In this document: in pieces, positions 54,076 through 63,140 of the stretch
Position numbering within the stretch: the stretch's first letter is position 1
Layout: every line of letters begins with the position of its first letter
NCBI RefSeq assembly: GCF_004327985.1
Contig: NZ_SJDL01000018.1
Location: 31,231 to 95,230 of the forward strand
Direction: 5' to 3'
From: Marinobacter halodurans
GTDB taxonomy: Bacteria; Pseudomonadota; Gammaproteobacteria; Pseudomonadales; Oleiphilaceae
Length of the DNA stretch: 64,000 nucleotides
The notes under the pieces: generated by a model
What the model saw: only the letters and a program-made list of their open reading frames with translations
Told to the model about the DNA's origin: nothing
Database searches by the model: none
Program-made: the position numbers and the translations under genes

Positions 54076-57062
54076 ACACGGCAACGCAACACCCGGTCCA
54101 ACTGAGCATCGAAGGCGCTTCCTGCCAGGGCTGCGTACGCAAGATCCGGGCGGCCCTGGGTGATCTGGTGCCGGATCCGGAACAGGTGGTCGTCGACCTG
54201 GCGCAGCAACGGGTCACCCTGCCGGAGGCCACGGACGCCGAAACCGCGGCACAGAAAATCTCCGATGCCGGCTACCCGGCCCAACCCATCAACGCGGCAC
54301 CGGCGGAGGTGCTGAGCATCAGCGGCGCCACCTGCCAGCATTGCGTGAACAGGATTCGTGACGCTGTCGCGCCGCTAGTCGGGTCTGGGAACGACGTGCA
54401 GGTGGACCTGGAGCAACAGACCGTCACCCTGCCCGCCGGCACGGATCCGGACAGCGCTGCCGCCCGTATCAGCGAGGCGGGTTACCCGGCGCACCCCGCG
54501 TCCGCCGGCACCCCCCTTCGGCTGGGGATCAGCGGGGCTTCCTGTCGGGGCTGCGTAAAGAAGATCCGCCAGTCCCTGAGCGAGTTGGTGGCCGATCCCG
54601 GGTCGGTCACCGTGGACCTGGAGCGCCAGGAGGTGGAACTGCCGGCAGGGGTGGACGGCGACGCCGCCGCCCGAGCCATCACCGGGGCCGGCTATCCGGC
54701 CCACGTGCTCGGCGCCGAAGCCGGGGCGCCAGAAGCGGATGAGGCCGGCGAAGCCGACCAGGGCCTGGTAGAGCCGCCAGCCCAGGCGGATCGCAGGACC
54801 GCCGCTACGCCGGCCGGCAACGACGACGGCGAGATCAGCCTGTCGATCACCGGCGCCACCTGCGCCTCCTGCGTGCGGACCATCGAAACCGCCATGCAGC
54901 GCGTGCCCGGCGTGACCGATGCGCGCATGAACCTGGCGGACCTGACCGCCACCGCCCGCGGCAGCGCCAGTGCCGATCAACTGATCCGGGCCATCAGCAG
55001 TGCCGGCTACGGCGCCAGCGAGATCACCGACCAGGACGCGATCGACGACGAAAAAGAGGCGGCCAGCCAGCGCGAATACCGTTCCCTGCTGATCAAGATG
55101 GCCGGCGGCCTGGGCCTGGGTCTTCCGCTGATGGCCTGGGGCCTGTTTGGCGGCACCATGGCCGTCAACGGCGATACCCGTGTGGGCTGGCTGATCGTCG
55201 GCGCCGTCACCCTGGCCGTGCTGGTGCTGGCCGGCGGCCACTATTTCACCGGCGCCTGGAAGGCGTTCCGCCACCACAACGCCAACATGGACACCCTGAT
55301 CGCCCTGGGTACCGGCACCGCCTGGCTCTACTCCATGGGCGTCGTACTGGCGCCGGAGCTGCTGCCGGAAGCCGCCCGGCACGTCTATTTCGAAGCCTCG
55401 GCCATGATCATCGGCCTGATCAACCTGGGTCAGGCACTGGAGCTGCGTGCCCGGGGACGCACCTCCCAGGCCATCCGCCGCCTGCTGGACCTGCGCGCCC
55501 GCACCGCCCGGGTGATCCGTGACGGGCAGGAAGTCGACATCCCGGTGGAGGAGGTGCAAGTGGGCGATCACTTCCGTGTCCGCCCCGGCGAGAAAGTCCC
55601 GGTGGACGCCGTGGTCATCGAGGGCGAGAGCCGCATCGACGAGAGCATGCTCACCGGCGAACCCATGCCCGTGAACAAGACCGGCGGCGAAGAGGTGTCC
55701 GCCGGCACCATCAACAGCAGCGGCGCGCTGGTGTGTGAAGCCACCCGGGTCGGTTCCGAAACGGCCCTGGCCCAGATCATCCAGCTGGTGAAAAAGGCAC
55801 AGGGCGAGAAACCGCCCATCGGCCGGCTGGCGGACCGGATCTCGGCCATCTTCGTGCCGGCCATCCTGCTGATTGCCATCGCCGCCGCACTGGTCTGGTA
55901 CAACGTCGGTCCCGCACCGGCGGCGGCCCATATGCTGGTCGCGGCCACCACCGTGCTGATCATCGCCTGCCCCTGCGCCCTGGGCCTGGCGACGCCCATG
56001 TCGGTGATGGTGGGCGTCGGCAAGGCGGCGGAACACGGCATCCTGATCCGCCAGGGGGAAGCCCTGCAGCTGGCCGGCCAGCTCGACACGGTGGTGCTCG
56101 ACAAGACCGGCACCATCACCGAAGGCAAGCCCCGCGTGACCCGGCTGGTGCCCGCTGACGGCGTGAGCGAAGCCGAATTGCTGGGACTGGCGGCCGGCCT
56201 GGAACAACACTCCGAACATCCGCTGGCCCAGGCCATCCTGACCGTCGCCGACGAGCGCGACGTCGAGCGGTCCAACAGCAGCGGCTTTGAGGCGCTCAAC
56301 GGCAGGGGTGTCCAGGCACGGAGCGGTAACCATACGCTGCGGCTGGGCAACCGGCGCTGGCTGGAAAGCGAAGGGGTCGACCTGTCCGGTCTGCAGGACG
56401 CCGCCGATGCCATCTCGAACGATGCCGGGACACCGCTGTTCCTGGCCCGCGACGACCAGGCGCTGGGTGTGATCGGCGTCGCCGATCGCATCAAGGACGA
56501 CTCCAGGGCCGCCATCACCCGCATGACCGACCAGGGCATCCGCGTGGTCATGCTCACCGGTGACGTCGAGGCCAGTGCCCGGGCCATTGCCCGCCAGGCC
56601 GGTATCGACGAGGTGCACGCCAACGTGTTGCCGGAAGACAAGGCGAATATCGTCAGGCAACTGCGGGACGAGGGCCGTCGGGTGGCCATGGTGGGCGACG
56701 GGATCAACGATGCGCCGGCACTGGCCGCGGCGGACGTGGGCTTTGCCATCGGCGCCGGCACGGATGTGGCCATCGAGAGCGCCTCCATCACCCTGATGCG
56801 CAGCTCGCTGCAGGGCGTCACCGATGCCATCGGGATTTCCCGCGCCACCGTGCGCAATATCCGGCAGAATCTGCTGGGGGCCTTTGCCTATAACAGCCTC
56901 GGCGTCCCGATCGCCGCCGGCATCCTGTATCCGGTTTGGGGCGTCCTGATGAGTCCGATCCTGGCCGGTGCGGCCATGTCGCTGTCGTCGGTGACCGTTG
57001 TCTCCAACGCCAATCGGCTGCGCTTCTTCAAACCCGGTAACCGGCAGGAGGTCTCCCCATGA
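54072..57062 (+). CDS. copA: Copper-exporting P1B-type ATPase CopA with four heavy-metal domains
   Basis: A 996-residue inner-membrane pump exporting Cu(I). There are four HMA modules: CQGC (18/21), CQHC (88/91), CRGC (158/161) and CASC (264/267). The first three are tandem units of exactly 70 residues with shared features (DLxxQxVxLP, GYPA). A linker of about 45 residues precedes the fourth. Then come the actuator (TGEP), CPC (633-635), the phospho-Asp motif DKTGT (677-681) and GDGINDAPAL. The last helices carry AYNSLG and MSLSSVTVVSNA, which mark Cu(I) specificity. The start overlaps merR by four bases and the stop overlaps the next ORF. Confidence 0.93.
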   Translation: MNTATQHPVQLSIEGASCQGCVRKIRAALGDLVPDPEQVVVDLAQQRVTLPEATDAETAAQKISDAGYPAQPINAAPAEVLSISGATCQHCVNRIRDAVAPLVGSGNDVQVDLEQQTVTLPAGTDPDSAAARISEAGYPAHPASAGTPLRLGISGASCRGCVKKIRQSLSELVADPGSVTVDLERQEVELPAGVDGDAAARAITGAGYPAHVLGAEAGAPEADEAGEADQGLVEPPAQADRRTAATPAGNDDGEISLSITGATCASCVRTIETAMQRVPGVTDARMNLADLTATARGSASADQLIRAISSAGYGASEITDQDAIDDEKEAASQREYRSLLIKMAGGLGLGLPLMAWGLFGGTMAVNGDTRVGWLIVGAVTLAVLVLAGGHYFTGAWKAFRHHNANMDTLIALGTGTAWLYSMGVVLAPELLPEAARHVYFEASAMIIGLINLGQALELRARGRTSQAIRRLLDLRARTARVIRDGQEVDIPVEEVQVGDHFRVRPGEKVPVDAVVIEGESRIDESMLTGEPMPVNKTGGEEVSAGTINSSGALVCEATRVGSETALAQIIQLVKKAQGEKPPIGRLADRISAIFVPAILLIAIAAALVWYNVGPAPAAAHMLVAATTVLIIACPCALGLATPMSVMVGVGKAAEHGILIRQGEALQLAGQLDTVVLDKTGTITEGKPRVTRLVPADGVSEAELLGLAAGLEQHSEHPLAQAILTVADERDVERSNSSGFEALNGRGVQARSGNHTLRLGNRRWLESEGVDLSGLQDAADAISNDAGTPLFLARDDQALGVIGVADRIKDDSRAAITRMTDQGIRVVMLTGDVEASARAIARQAGIDEVHANVLPEDKANIVRQLRDEGRRVAMVGDGINDAPALAAADVGFAIGAGTDVAIESASITLMRSSLQGVTDAIGISRATVRNIRQNLLGAFAYNSLGVPIAAGILYPVWGVLMSPILAGAAMSLSSVTVVSNANRLRFFKPGNRQEVSP

Positions 57063-57169
57063 GTGCACTATTGATCAATGGCGCCGGGCTGCTGCTCGCC
57101 GGCTTTATCGTCTACTGGTTCTGGCTGAGCGGCCCGTCCGGCGACGACTCATCCCATCACCATCACTGA
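57059..57169 (+). CDS. 36-residue single-pass membrane protein with His tail
   Basis: Short ORF whose ATG overlaps the copA stop (ATGA, 57059-57062), so it is translationally coupled. A preceding AGGAGG (57046-57051) is a strong ribosome site. Residues 4-23 form one membrane helix, and the tail reads SGPSGDDSSHHHH, a likely metal-binding end. It recalls CcoS/FixS, the small partner of the CcoI copper ATPase, in size and position. It is probably an accessory factor of CopA; function inferred. Confidence 0.6.
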   Translation: MSALLINGAGLLLAGFIVYWFWLSGPSGDDSSHHHH

Positions 57170-57179
57170 GGCAACATCC

Positions 57180-57629
57180 ATGAAAGTGTCACACCCACTG
57201 CTGCGCGCCGCCCTGTTCAGCGGCGCGACCATGATCAGCACCCTGGCCGCGGCCGGAGAGGCCATCACCGTCTACAAGTCGCCGGCGTGCGGCTGCTGTG
57301 AGGCCTGGATCAGCCACCTGAAGGAAAACGGCTTTGATGTGACCGCGCATGACACGGCGGACATCAACCGCATCAAGGTGGACGCCGGGTTGACCCGGAA
57401 CCTGGCGAGCTGCCACACCGCCTTTGTCGGGGATTACGTGATCGAGGGACACGTGCCCGCCGCGGACATTCACCGCCTGCTCGCCGAAGCCCCCCAGGCC
57501 CGGGGGCTGAGCGTGCCCGGCATGCCGATCGGCTCACCGGGCATGGAGATGGACGGTCGGCGCGATGCCTACCAGGTGTTGCTGTTCAACCAGGACGGGC
57601 AGACCCGGCCGTTCGCCCACTATGACTGA
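57180..57629 (+). CDS. DUF411 metal-binding periplasmic protein
   Basis: A 149-residue exported protein with a signal peptide to about residue 26 (ending AAA). It opens with the DUF411 motif ITVYKSPACGCCEAWISHLKENGFDV, where CGCC is the likely copper site. It continues LASCHTAFVGDYVIEGHVPA, also typical, and GLSVPGMPIGSPGMEM. DUF411 proteins regularly occur in copper-resistance clusters. GAGG six bases before ATG; ten bp after the 36-residue ORF, so part of the merR-copA operon. Confidence 0.85.
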   Translation: MKVSHPLLRAALFSGATMISTLAAAGEAITVYKSPACGCCEAWISHLKENGFDVTAHDTADINRIKVDAGLTRNLASCHTAFVGDYVIEGHVPAADIHRLLAEAPQARGLSVPGMPIGSPGMEMDGRRDAYQVLLFNQDGQTRPFAHYD

Positions 57630-57636
57630 GTGAGTG

Positions 57637-57996
57637 CTAGTAGCGATTGCTGTTGCAGTGGGCGCGGAATTCCAGCTTGCTGATCCGGTTGTCGCCGTCC
57701 GCGTCCATCACTTCCAGCATGCGGCGCCCGCCCTCAAACTCCGCCTTTGCCGGGATCGGTTCCATCGTGTCGGGGACCGATCCACAGCGCAGGTCCTCGC
57801 CGATGCCGCACTGGCGCAGGTAGACCAGTTCGGCCCGGTCGATGTAGTCGTTGCTGTTGCGATCGGCGCACTGGAACTGGCCCCGGGGGCCTTCCGCCAG
57901 CTGGCGTCCGGGCGCGGGCTGGTCACTCGTGGCGGCGCATCCCACCAGGAGGAGGCCCAGCACCGCGGACAGGAAAGCCGCAATGGGTTTGATCAT
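57637..57996 (-). CDS. EF-hand lipoprotein
   Basis: A 119-residue lipoprotein, ATG 57996 with AAGGAG upstream. Lipobox LLVGC (Cys20). Two EF-hand-like loops: DRNSNDYIDRAEL (about 46-58) and DADGDNRISKLEF (about 98-110), the second with canonical calcium ligands. Two extra cysteines near the loops (QCGIGEDLRCG) may form a disulfide. Convergent with the DUF411 gene, seven bp apart. Role unknown. Confidence 0.75.
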   Translation of the reverse strand: MIKPIAAFLSAVLGLLLVGCAATSDQPAPGRQLAEGPRGQFQCADRNSNDYIDRAELVYLRQCGIGEDLRCGSVPDTMEPIPAKAEFEGGRRMLEVMDADGDNRISKLEFRAHCNSNRY

Positions 57997-58130
57997 GACG
58001 TCGAACTCCTTGCGTGGCGAATGTAAGGCCACCCACAGTATGGCTCAACCCGGGGGCACTGCCAGCCCGGTGGCAGGGCGCAAGGTCGGACCCAACCGGC
58101 AACGGACCGTGGCCCGCGCCGCCGGACCGG

Positions 58131-58154
58131 GGTGACGGTTTCACAATCGTCACC
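58131..58154. promoter_or_regulatory. 24-bp palindrome upstream of the RNase II promoter
   Basis: GGTGACG (58131-58137) pairs perfectly with CGTCACC (58148-58154), with TT/AA also matching inside. It sits just upstream of the -35 and could be an operator. The regulator is unknown. Confidence 0.4.
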
Positions 58155-58163
58155 ATTTCCCAT

Positions 58164-58192
58164 CTGACGACACGCGCCATAACCGGTATACT
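58164..58192 (+). promoter_or_regulatory. Sigma-70 promoter of the RNase II gene
   Basis: CTGACG (58164-58169), a 17-base spacer and TATACT (58187-58192). This would give a leader of about 35 nt. Confidence 0.55.
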
Positions 58193-58233
58193 GCCGGTCC
58201 ATTTTCAAGTTCCCGCCAGTCAGGTTCCATCGC

Positions 58234-60210
58234 ATGCTAAACGCCGACGCCCTTTCGCAGTTGCGCCAGCTCAAAACCGACATCGAAGCCAACAAGGTGG
58301 TCCATTCCGGCACGGTCAAGGCCACCAACGGCCGTTTTGGATTCGTGGCCCTGGACGACGGTCGCGACCTGTACCTGCCCCAGGACCAGATGCAGCGTGT
58401 ACTGCCCGGCGACCGCGTCGAAATCACCGAACACGAGGGCGAAAAGGGCAAGACCTACGGGCAGGTGGACAAGCTGCTGGAATCGCCGCTGAAAACCTTC
58501 GTGGGTCGCTACAAGGTGCGCGGCAAGGGGCACTTCGTCGCCCCGGAAACGCCCGGCCTCAATCACTGGCTGTTCATCCCGCCCAAGCAACGGGCCGGCG
58601 CCGAGCCCGGTGACTTCGTCTACTGCAAGGTGGCCCGGCATCCGGTCAAGGACGGCAAGGGGCAGGCCGGCATCCTCCGCGTCCTGGGGAAACCGGACCA
58701 GGCCGGTATCGAGCGAGCGGTGACCCTGGCCCAGTTCGATCTCAACGAAGACTGGTCGGAAGACGCCAAGGCGGAGCTGGAGCAGCTTACCGAGGAGCAG
58801 GTCGCCAGGTTGGCGGAAAACCGCACCGATCGCACCGCGGATCCGTTCGTGACGATCGACAGCCCCAGCACCCAGGACATGGACGACGCCCTGTGCGCCG
58901 TACCCAATGCCACCGGCTGGACCCTGTCCGTGGCCATTGCAGATCCCACGGCGCTGCTCCAGGTGAATGGCCCGGTGGAACGGGAAGCCCGCCAGCGGGC
59001 CACCGCCATCTATTTCCCGGGCGATCCCCGTCCGATGCTGCACGAGTCCCTGAGCACCCAGCTGTGCTCACTGGTACCTGATGTTCCCCGCCTGGCGGTG
59101 GTCTGCGACATCCAGGTCAACAACGACGGCTCGCTGGGCGAGTTCAGCCTGCAGGAAGCGGTGATCCGCTCCCAGGGCAAGCTCAGTTATGACTTGGTCG
59201 ACGGTGTGATCGCCGGACGCAGCGACGACGAGATCCAGGCCCTGCCGGAAGCGGTCAGTGCCAGCATCGACCAATTGGCCCAGGCCGCCAGCGCCCTGCG
59301 CCGCTGGCGTGACGAACACGCCCTGTTGAGCCAGGACCGGCCGGAATTCCGTCTGCGCCTGGACGAGAACCGGCATATCCGCACCATCGAGCCGTCCCAG
59401 CAGAACGAAGCCCACCGGCTGGTGGAAGAGTGCATGGTGGCCGCCAACCGGTGTGCGGCCCGTGCCCTGGAATCCCATTGCCCCAGTGGCCTGTTCATCA
59501 CCCATCCCGGCCTGCGGGACGATCGTCTCGACAACATTCGTGAACTGCTCAACCGCTATGCCCCCGAGTTGGCGGAACTGGACATCACCAGCGCCGACGG
59601 TTTCCGCCAGTTGATGAACGCGACGGAAACCCTCGAAGCCGAGGTGCCGGTCAAATCCATCCTGATGCGCCAACTGGCCCGTGCCGAGCTGGCCAGCCGT
59701 CCGGCCCCGCACCAGGGGATGGGACTGCCCTTGTACACCACCTTCACCTCGCCGCTGCGCAAGTATTCCGACTTCCAGGTCCACCGTCTGCTGCGGGCAG
59801 CGCTGTGGCACGGCGACAAGGCCGACATGGGCGAAGACGCCATGGCCGAGCTGCAAGAGGCCCAGTTCAACGCCCGTCGGGCCGCCAACAGCCTGGAGCT
59901 TTGGCTCAAGTCGCTCTACGCCCCCCAGCTGGGCAAGCAGCGCTATGCCGGCGTCATAAGCCGAATCACCTCGGCGGGTTTCTTCGTGCGCCTGGACTGC
60001 AATGGCATCGAGGGCTTCGTCACGACCCGTGATATGAGCGGCAAGTACAGCTTTGATCCCGTCACGCTGCGCCTGACCGGCCCGGAAGAACGCATTTTCC
60101 AGCTGGACCAGCCGGTCACCGTGACGTTTGCCGGGGTCGATGCCGACAAACGCCAGGTGCTGTTCAAGCTGGCCGAGGCCGACGCGGGAGACACGGCCGA
60201 AACGGCATAA
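58234..60210 (+). CDS. rnb: Exoribonuclease II (RNB family)
   Basis: A 658-residue 3'-to-5' exoribonuclease. Cold-shock-like N-terminal domains (HSGTVKATNGRFGFVALDDGRDLYLP) precede the RNB catalytic core with TIDSPSTQDMDDAL, giving the four metal ligands Asp209, Asp215, Asp217 and Asp218. TFTSPLRKYSDFQVHRLL follows, and a C-terminal S1 domain runs from about 575 (RYAGVISRITSAGFFVRL). The catalytic pattern and length fit RNase II better than RNase R, which is longer. Confidence 0.9.
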   Translation: MLNADALSQLRQLKTDIEANKVVHSGTVKATNGRFGFVALDDGRDLYLPQDQMQRVLPGDRVEITEHEGEKGKTYGQVDKLLESPLKTFVGRYKVRGKGHFVAPETPGLNHWLFIPPKQRAGAEPGDFVYCKVARHPVKDGKGQAGILRVLGKPDQAGIERAVTLAQFDLNEDWSEDAKAELEQLTEEQVARLAENRTDRTADPFVTIDSPSTQDMDDALCAVPNATGWTLSVAIADPTALLQVNGPVEREARQRATAIYFPGDPRPMLHESLSTQLCSLVPDVPRLAVVCDIQVNNDGSLGEFSLQEAVIRSQGKLSYDLVDGVIAGRSDDEIQALPEAVSASIDQLAQAASALRRWRDEHALLSQDRPEFRLRLDENRHIRTIEPSQQNEAHRLVEECMVAANRCAARALESHCPSGLFITHPGLRDDRLDNIRELLNRYAPELAELDITSADGFRQLMNATETLEAEVPVKSILMRQLARAELASRPAPHQGMGLPLYTTFTSPLRKYSDFQVHRLLRAALWHGDKADMGEDAMAELQEAQFNARRAANSLELWLKSLYAPQLGKQRYAGVISRITSAGFFVRLDCNGIEGFVTTRDMSGKYSFDPVTLRLTGPEERIFQLDQPVTVTFAGVDADKRQVLFKLAEADAGDTAETA

Positions 60211-60293
60211 CATTCTTGAAAAGACCGTTGGGGACGCTCATAGTCAGACTAACGTCCCCGAACAGCCTGGCACCACCAACCGGGAGGTGAACC

Positions 60294-60497
60294 ATGCGCC
60301 CCGATGAGTTTCTCAAGAAGTACGGCTTTGACGAAGAGGACGACAAAGACCACAGCCTTCGCGGACGGGCACTGGAACATGCCCGCCACCTGAAGCGGCC
60401 CCACGCCGGAACGCCGCACGACTGGGAAGACTGGGAACGGTATCGGCAGGAACACCCTGAAGACATCGAAGAAGAAAAAGAAGAAGGCGACCGGTAA
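60294..60497 (+). CDS. Small highly charged hypothetical protein
   Basis: A 67-residue soluble protein, about half of it charged, with an acidic tail (HPEDIEEEKEEGDR). Strong ribosome site GGGAGGTG seven bases before the ATG. No Cys or membrane segment. Function unknown. Confidence 0.6.
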   Translation: MRPDEFLKKYGFDEEDDKDHSLRGRALEHARHLKRPHAGTPHDWEDWERYRQEHPEDIEEEKEEGDR

Positions 60498-60563
60498 CGC
60501 CGCACCGAGCCATGTGACCGTCACGGTGACAGACCCAGCGTAATCCGGCAGAGGCGAGAGTCA

Positions 60564-62081
60564 GTGTCCAGGGACAGCGAACACAGGGAAAACGACACGT
60601 TATTCCGGCAGCATATTCAGGCCGTCACCCGCCAGCTTCGCGAACGGCTGGCCAAGGGCGATGTCGTGCCTGTGGTCTCCGATTCCGACGATCCGGACAT
60701 GCTCCGGTTGATGGATACCGTGCATCACCTGCTGGCGGTCATGGATCAGGCCCTCCACGACCAGCGGTACCTGGACACCGAAACCGGGTTCGCCAACGCC
60801 GATTATCTCGAGGAACAACTGGACCGCCGCCTGCGCGGCCCGGGCACACCGACGCTGTCCCTGATCCTGCTGAGCATTCCCAACCGCACACTGATCGCCG
60901 AAACCCTCGACGCCCGGGAAACCCGGCAACTGCGAACCGCCTTGCGCGAAAGGCTGCTGCGCACCCTCGACACCAACGAGCTGGTCGCCAGCCTGCCGGA
61001 CGGCACGCTGGCCTTCATGGTGCCCATGAACGGCGAACCCAAGCTGCGCCTGCGTGCCCAGCACATCATGAACGCCCTGGATGATCCCTTCAGCCTCGGC
61101 GAGCGCCAGGTCTGGCTGTCTGCCGTGGCCGCTGCGGCACGGGTCCGCCCGGAGGGACCGGAGACCACCCACAGCCTGATCCAGGCTGCCCGGGCGGCCC
61201 TGGGCGAGTCCCGCAACAAGGGCACCGGCAGCTTCGTCCTGTTCGAGGACACCATGCGGGCCCAGCGTCATGGCCGCCTGGACATGGAGCAGACCATTCG
61301 CTCCGCCCTGCGTCAGGGCTGGCTGGAGACCTTCCTGCAACCGCTGGTGGACCTCCAGCATGGCAGGGTCACCGGTTTCGAGGTCCTGGCCCGGATCCGC
61401 CATCCCGAACGGGGCCTCATCTCTCCCGCGGTGTTCGTGCCGGTGGCCGAACGCACGGGCCTGATCCGACCGCTCAGCGACCAGATGATGCGACAGTCCA
61501 TTCCGCTGATGCAGGACGCCAAGTTGCAGGAGCACTTCGGCGACGACTTCACCCTGAGCGTGAACCTGTCACCAACCCAGTTGCACGATCCCAACCTGGC
61601 GGATCAGATCCTGCAGATCCTCAAAACGGCCGGAGCCGATTCCCGACGCCTGAAAATCGAGTTGACCGAAACGGCCGTCATGGCGGATCCCAACGTGGCC
61701 ATACACCTGATCCACCGCCTGCGCAAACACGGCATGGCCATTGCGCTGGACGACTTCGGCTCGGGCTACTCGTCCCTTGCGTATATCCGGAGCCTGCCGC
61801 TGGATCAGCTCAAGATCGACCGCAGCCTGGTGTCCGGACTGGACCACGACGGCGAGAAACGGGCCATCCTGGAGATGATCCTGACCCTGTGTGAACGGCT
61901 GGAGCTGGATGTGGTGGCCGAGGGGATCGAAACCGAAGCGGAACTGGGCTGCCTGCTGGGCATGGGGGCCCACTATGGCCAGGGTTTCCTGTTCAGCCAG
62001 CCGCGCTCCGTCGACGAATTGATGGCGCATGTACCGGCCAGCGGATTGCTGCAATCCGCCGCCGGCGAAGGTGTGCGCTGA
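60564..62081 (+). CDS. Cytoplasmic EAL-domain protein with degenerate GGDEF
   Basis: A 505-residue protein, GTG start. No membrane helix. Residues about 68-230 follow the GGDEF fold, but the signature is LPDGTLAF, so no cyclase activity. The C-terminal EAL domain has EVL (273-275) in place of EAL, with the catalytic Glu kept; NLSPTQL, ELTET, ALDDFGSGYSS (about 394-404) and EGIET are intact. Probably an active c-di-GMP phosphodiesterase or a c-di-GMP-binding effector. Confidence 0.88.
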   Translation: MSRDSEHRENDTLFRQHIQAVTRQLRERLAKGDVVPVVSDSDDPDMLRLMDTVHHLLAVMDQALHDQRYLDTETGFANADYLEEQLDRRLRGPGTPTLSLILLSIPNRTLIAETLDARETRQLRTALRERLLRTLDTNELVASLPDGTLAFMVPMNGEPKLRLRAQHIMNALDDPFSLGERQVWLSAVAAAARVRPEGPETTHSLIQAARAALGESRNKGTGSFVLFEDTMRAQRHGRLDMEQTIRSALRQGWLETFLQPLVDLQHGRVTGFEVLARIRHPERGLISPAVFVPVAERTGLIRPLSDQMMRQSIPLMQDAKLQEHFGDDFTLSVNLSPTQLHDPNLADQILQILKTAGADSRRLKIELTETAVMADPNVAIHLIHRLRKHGMAIALDDFGSGYSSLAYIRSLPLDQLKIDRSLVSGLDHDGEKRAILEMILTLCERLELDVVAEGIETEAELGCLLGMGAHYGQGFLFSQPRSVDELMAHVPASGLLQSAAGEGVR

Positions 62082-62100
62082 GGACCAGAAGGGCAGCCGA

Positions 62101-63033
62101 TCAGCGGCTGGCGTTCAGCGACTCCAGCATCTGGTCTTTCTCGGCCCAGAGACTGCCCAGCCAGGCCTTCATCTCCTTGCGGAACGCCGCATCCTCGGTG
62201 TAGTCCCGACCCTTGAGATGCGCCGGTATCGGCACCGTATCGATGCGCAGGCACACCGTGGGCACCCGGCCGCACAGGAAATCCCAGAAGCTGGGCGATC
62301 CGCCCGGGTAGGCGATGGTGACGTCCACCAACGTCTCGATGGCATCGCCCATGGCATCCAGCACAAACCCGGCGCCACCGGCCTTGGGCTGCAGCAGGTG
62401 CTTGTAGGGCGACTTCTGCTTGGCATGCTTGGCCGGGGTAAATCGCGTCCCTTCCACGAAGTTCATCACCGAAACCGGCGCAAAACGGAATTTTTCACAG
62501 GCTTTCCGGGTGGAGACCATATCCTGACCGCGCTTCTCCGGATGTTTGATCAGGTACTCCCGGGAGTAGCGCTTCATGAACGGGAAATCCAGCCCCCACC
62601 AGGCCAGGCCGATCACCGGCACATAGATCAGTTCCCGCTTCAGGAAGAACTTGAGGAACGGCGCCCGGCGATTGAAGACCCGCTGCATGGCGAAGATATC
62701 GACCCAGCTCTGGTGGTTGGACAGCACCAGGTACCAGCCTTCACGACGCAGCTTGTCGGCGCCCTGCACATCCCACTTTGTGCTCTGGGTCAGCATCTGC
62801 CAGCCAGTGTTACAGGCCACCCAGGCTTCGGAAATCATGATGATGATCCGGGTACAGAACCCCTGCCAGGGTTTGATCGGAATCAGCTTCAGCAGAGCCG
62901 GAATATAGAGCAGCACGCACCAGAAAACGGTATTGATCACGAGCAGCACAGTGGCAATGACACCCCGGACCGGGGCGGGCAGAAAACTCAGCATTGTTGT
63001 TATCCATTCAGGCAACGGGAAACCGGCGCTCAT
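62101..63033 (-). CDS. yihG: Lysophospholipid acyltransferase family protein (YihG-like)
   Basis: A 310-residue membrane acyltransferase of the PlsC family. Motif I NHQSWVD (His-X4-Asp), motif II-like FLKRELIYVPVIGLAWWGLDFPFMKRYSR and motif III FVEGTRF. Length and sequence match E. coli YihG, an inner-membrane acyltransferase that contributes specific acyl chains to phospholipids. N-terminal membrane helix at about 23-50. Start uncertain: 63033 and 62994 both lack a good ribosome site. Confidence 0.88.
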   Translation of the reverse strand: MSAGFPLPEWITTMLSFLPAPVRGVIATVLLVINTVFWCVLLYIPALLKLIPIKPWQGFCTRIIIMISEAWVACNTGWQMLTQSTKWDVQGADKLRREGWYLVLSNHQSWVDIFAMQRVFNRRAPFLKFFLKRELIYVPVIGLAWWGLDFPFMKRYSREYLIKHPEKRGQDMVSTRKACEKFRFAPVSVMNFVEGTRFTPAKHAKQKSPYKHLLQPKAGGAGFVLDAMGDAIETLVDVTIAYPGGSPSFWDFLCGRVPTVCLRIDTVPIPAHLKGRDYTEDAAFRKEMKAWLGSLWAEKDQMLESLNASR

Positions 63034-63140
63034 GATAACAAGCGACTGGCCAAAATGCCCGACGTGGATGCCCGGCCCGCCACTGATTCGTGGACCGGGG
63101 TCATTACACTGCGGCCCTATTTCGCCAACAGGACCTGACC

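Noticed and set aside
54375..57068. 897-codon minus-strand frame opposite copA.
   Set aside because: Shadow of CopA codons; His/Gly/Asp-rich composition and no recognisable motif.
60230..60259. GGGGACG/CGTCCCC stem after the RNase II gene.
   Set aside because: 7-bp stem with a 16-nt loop and no T-run; too weak to call a terminator.
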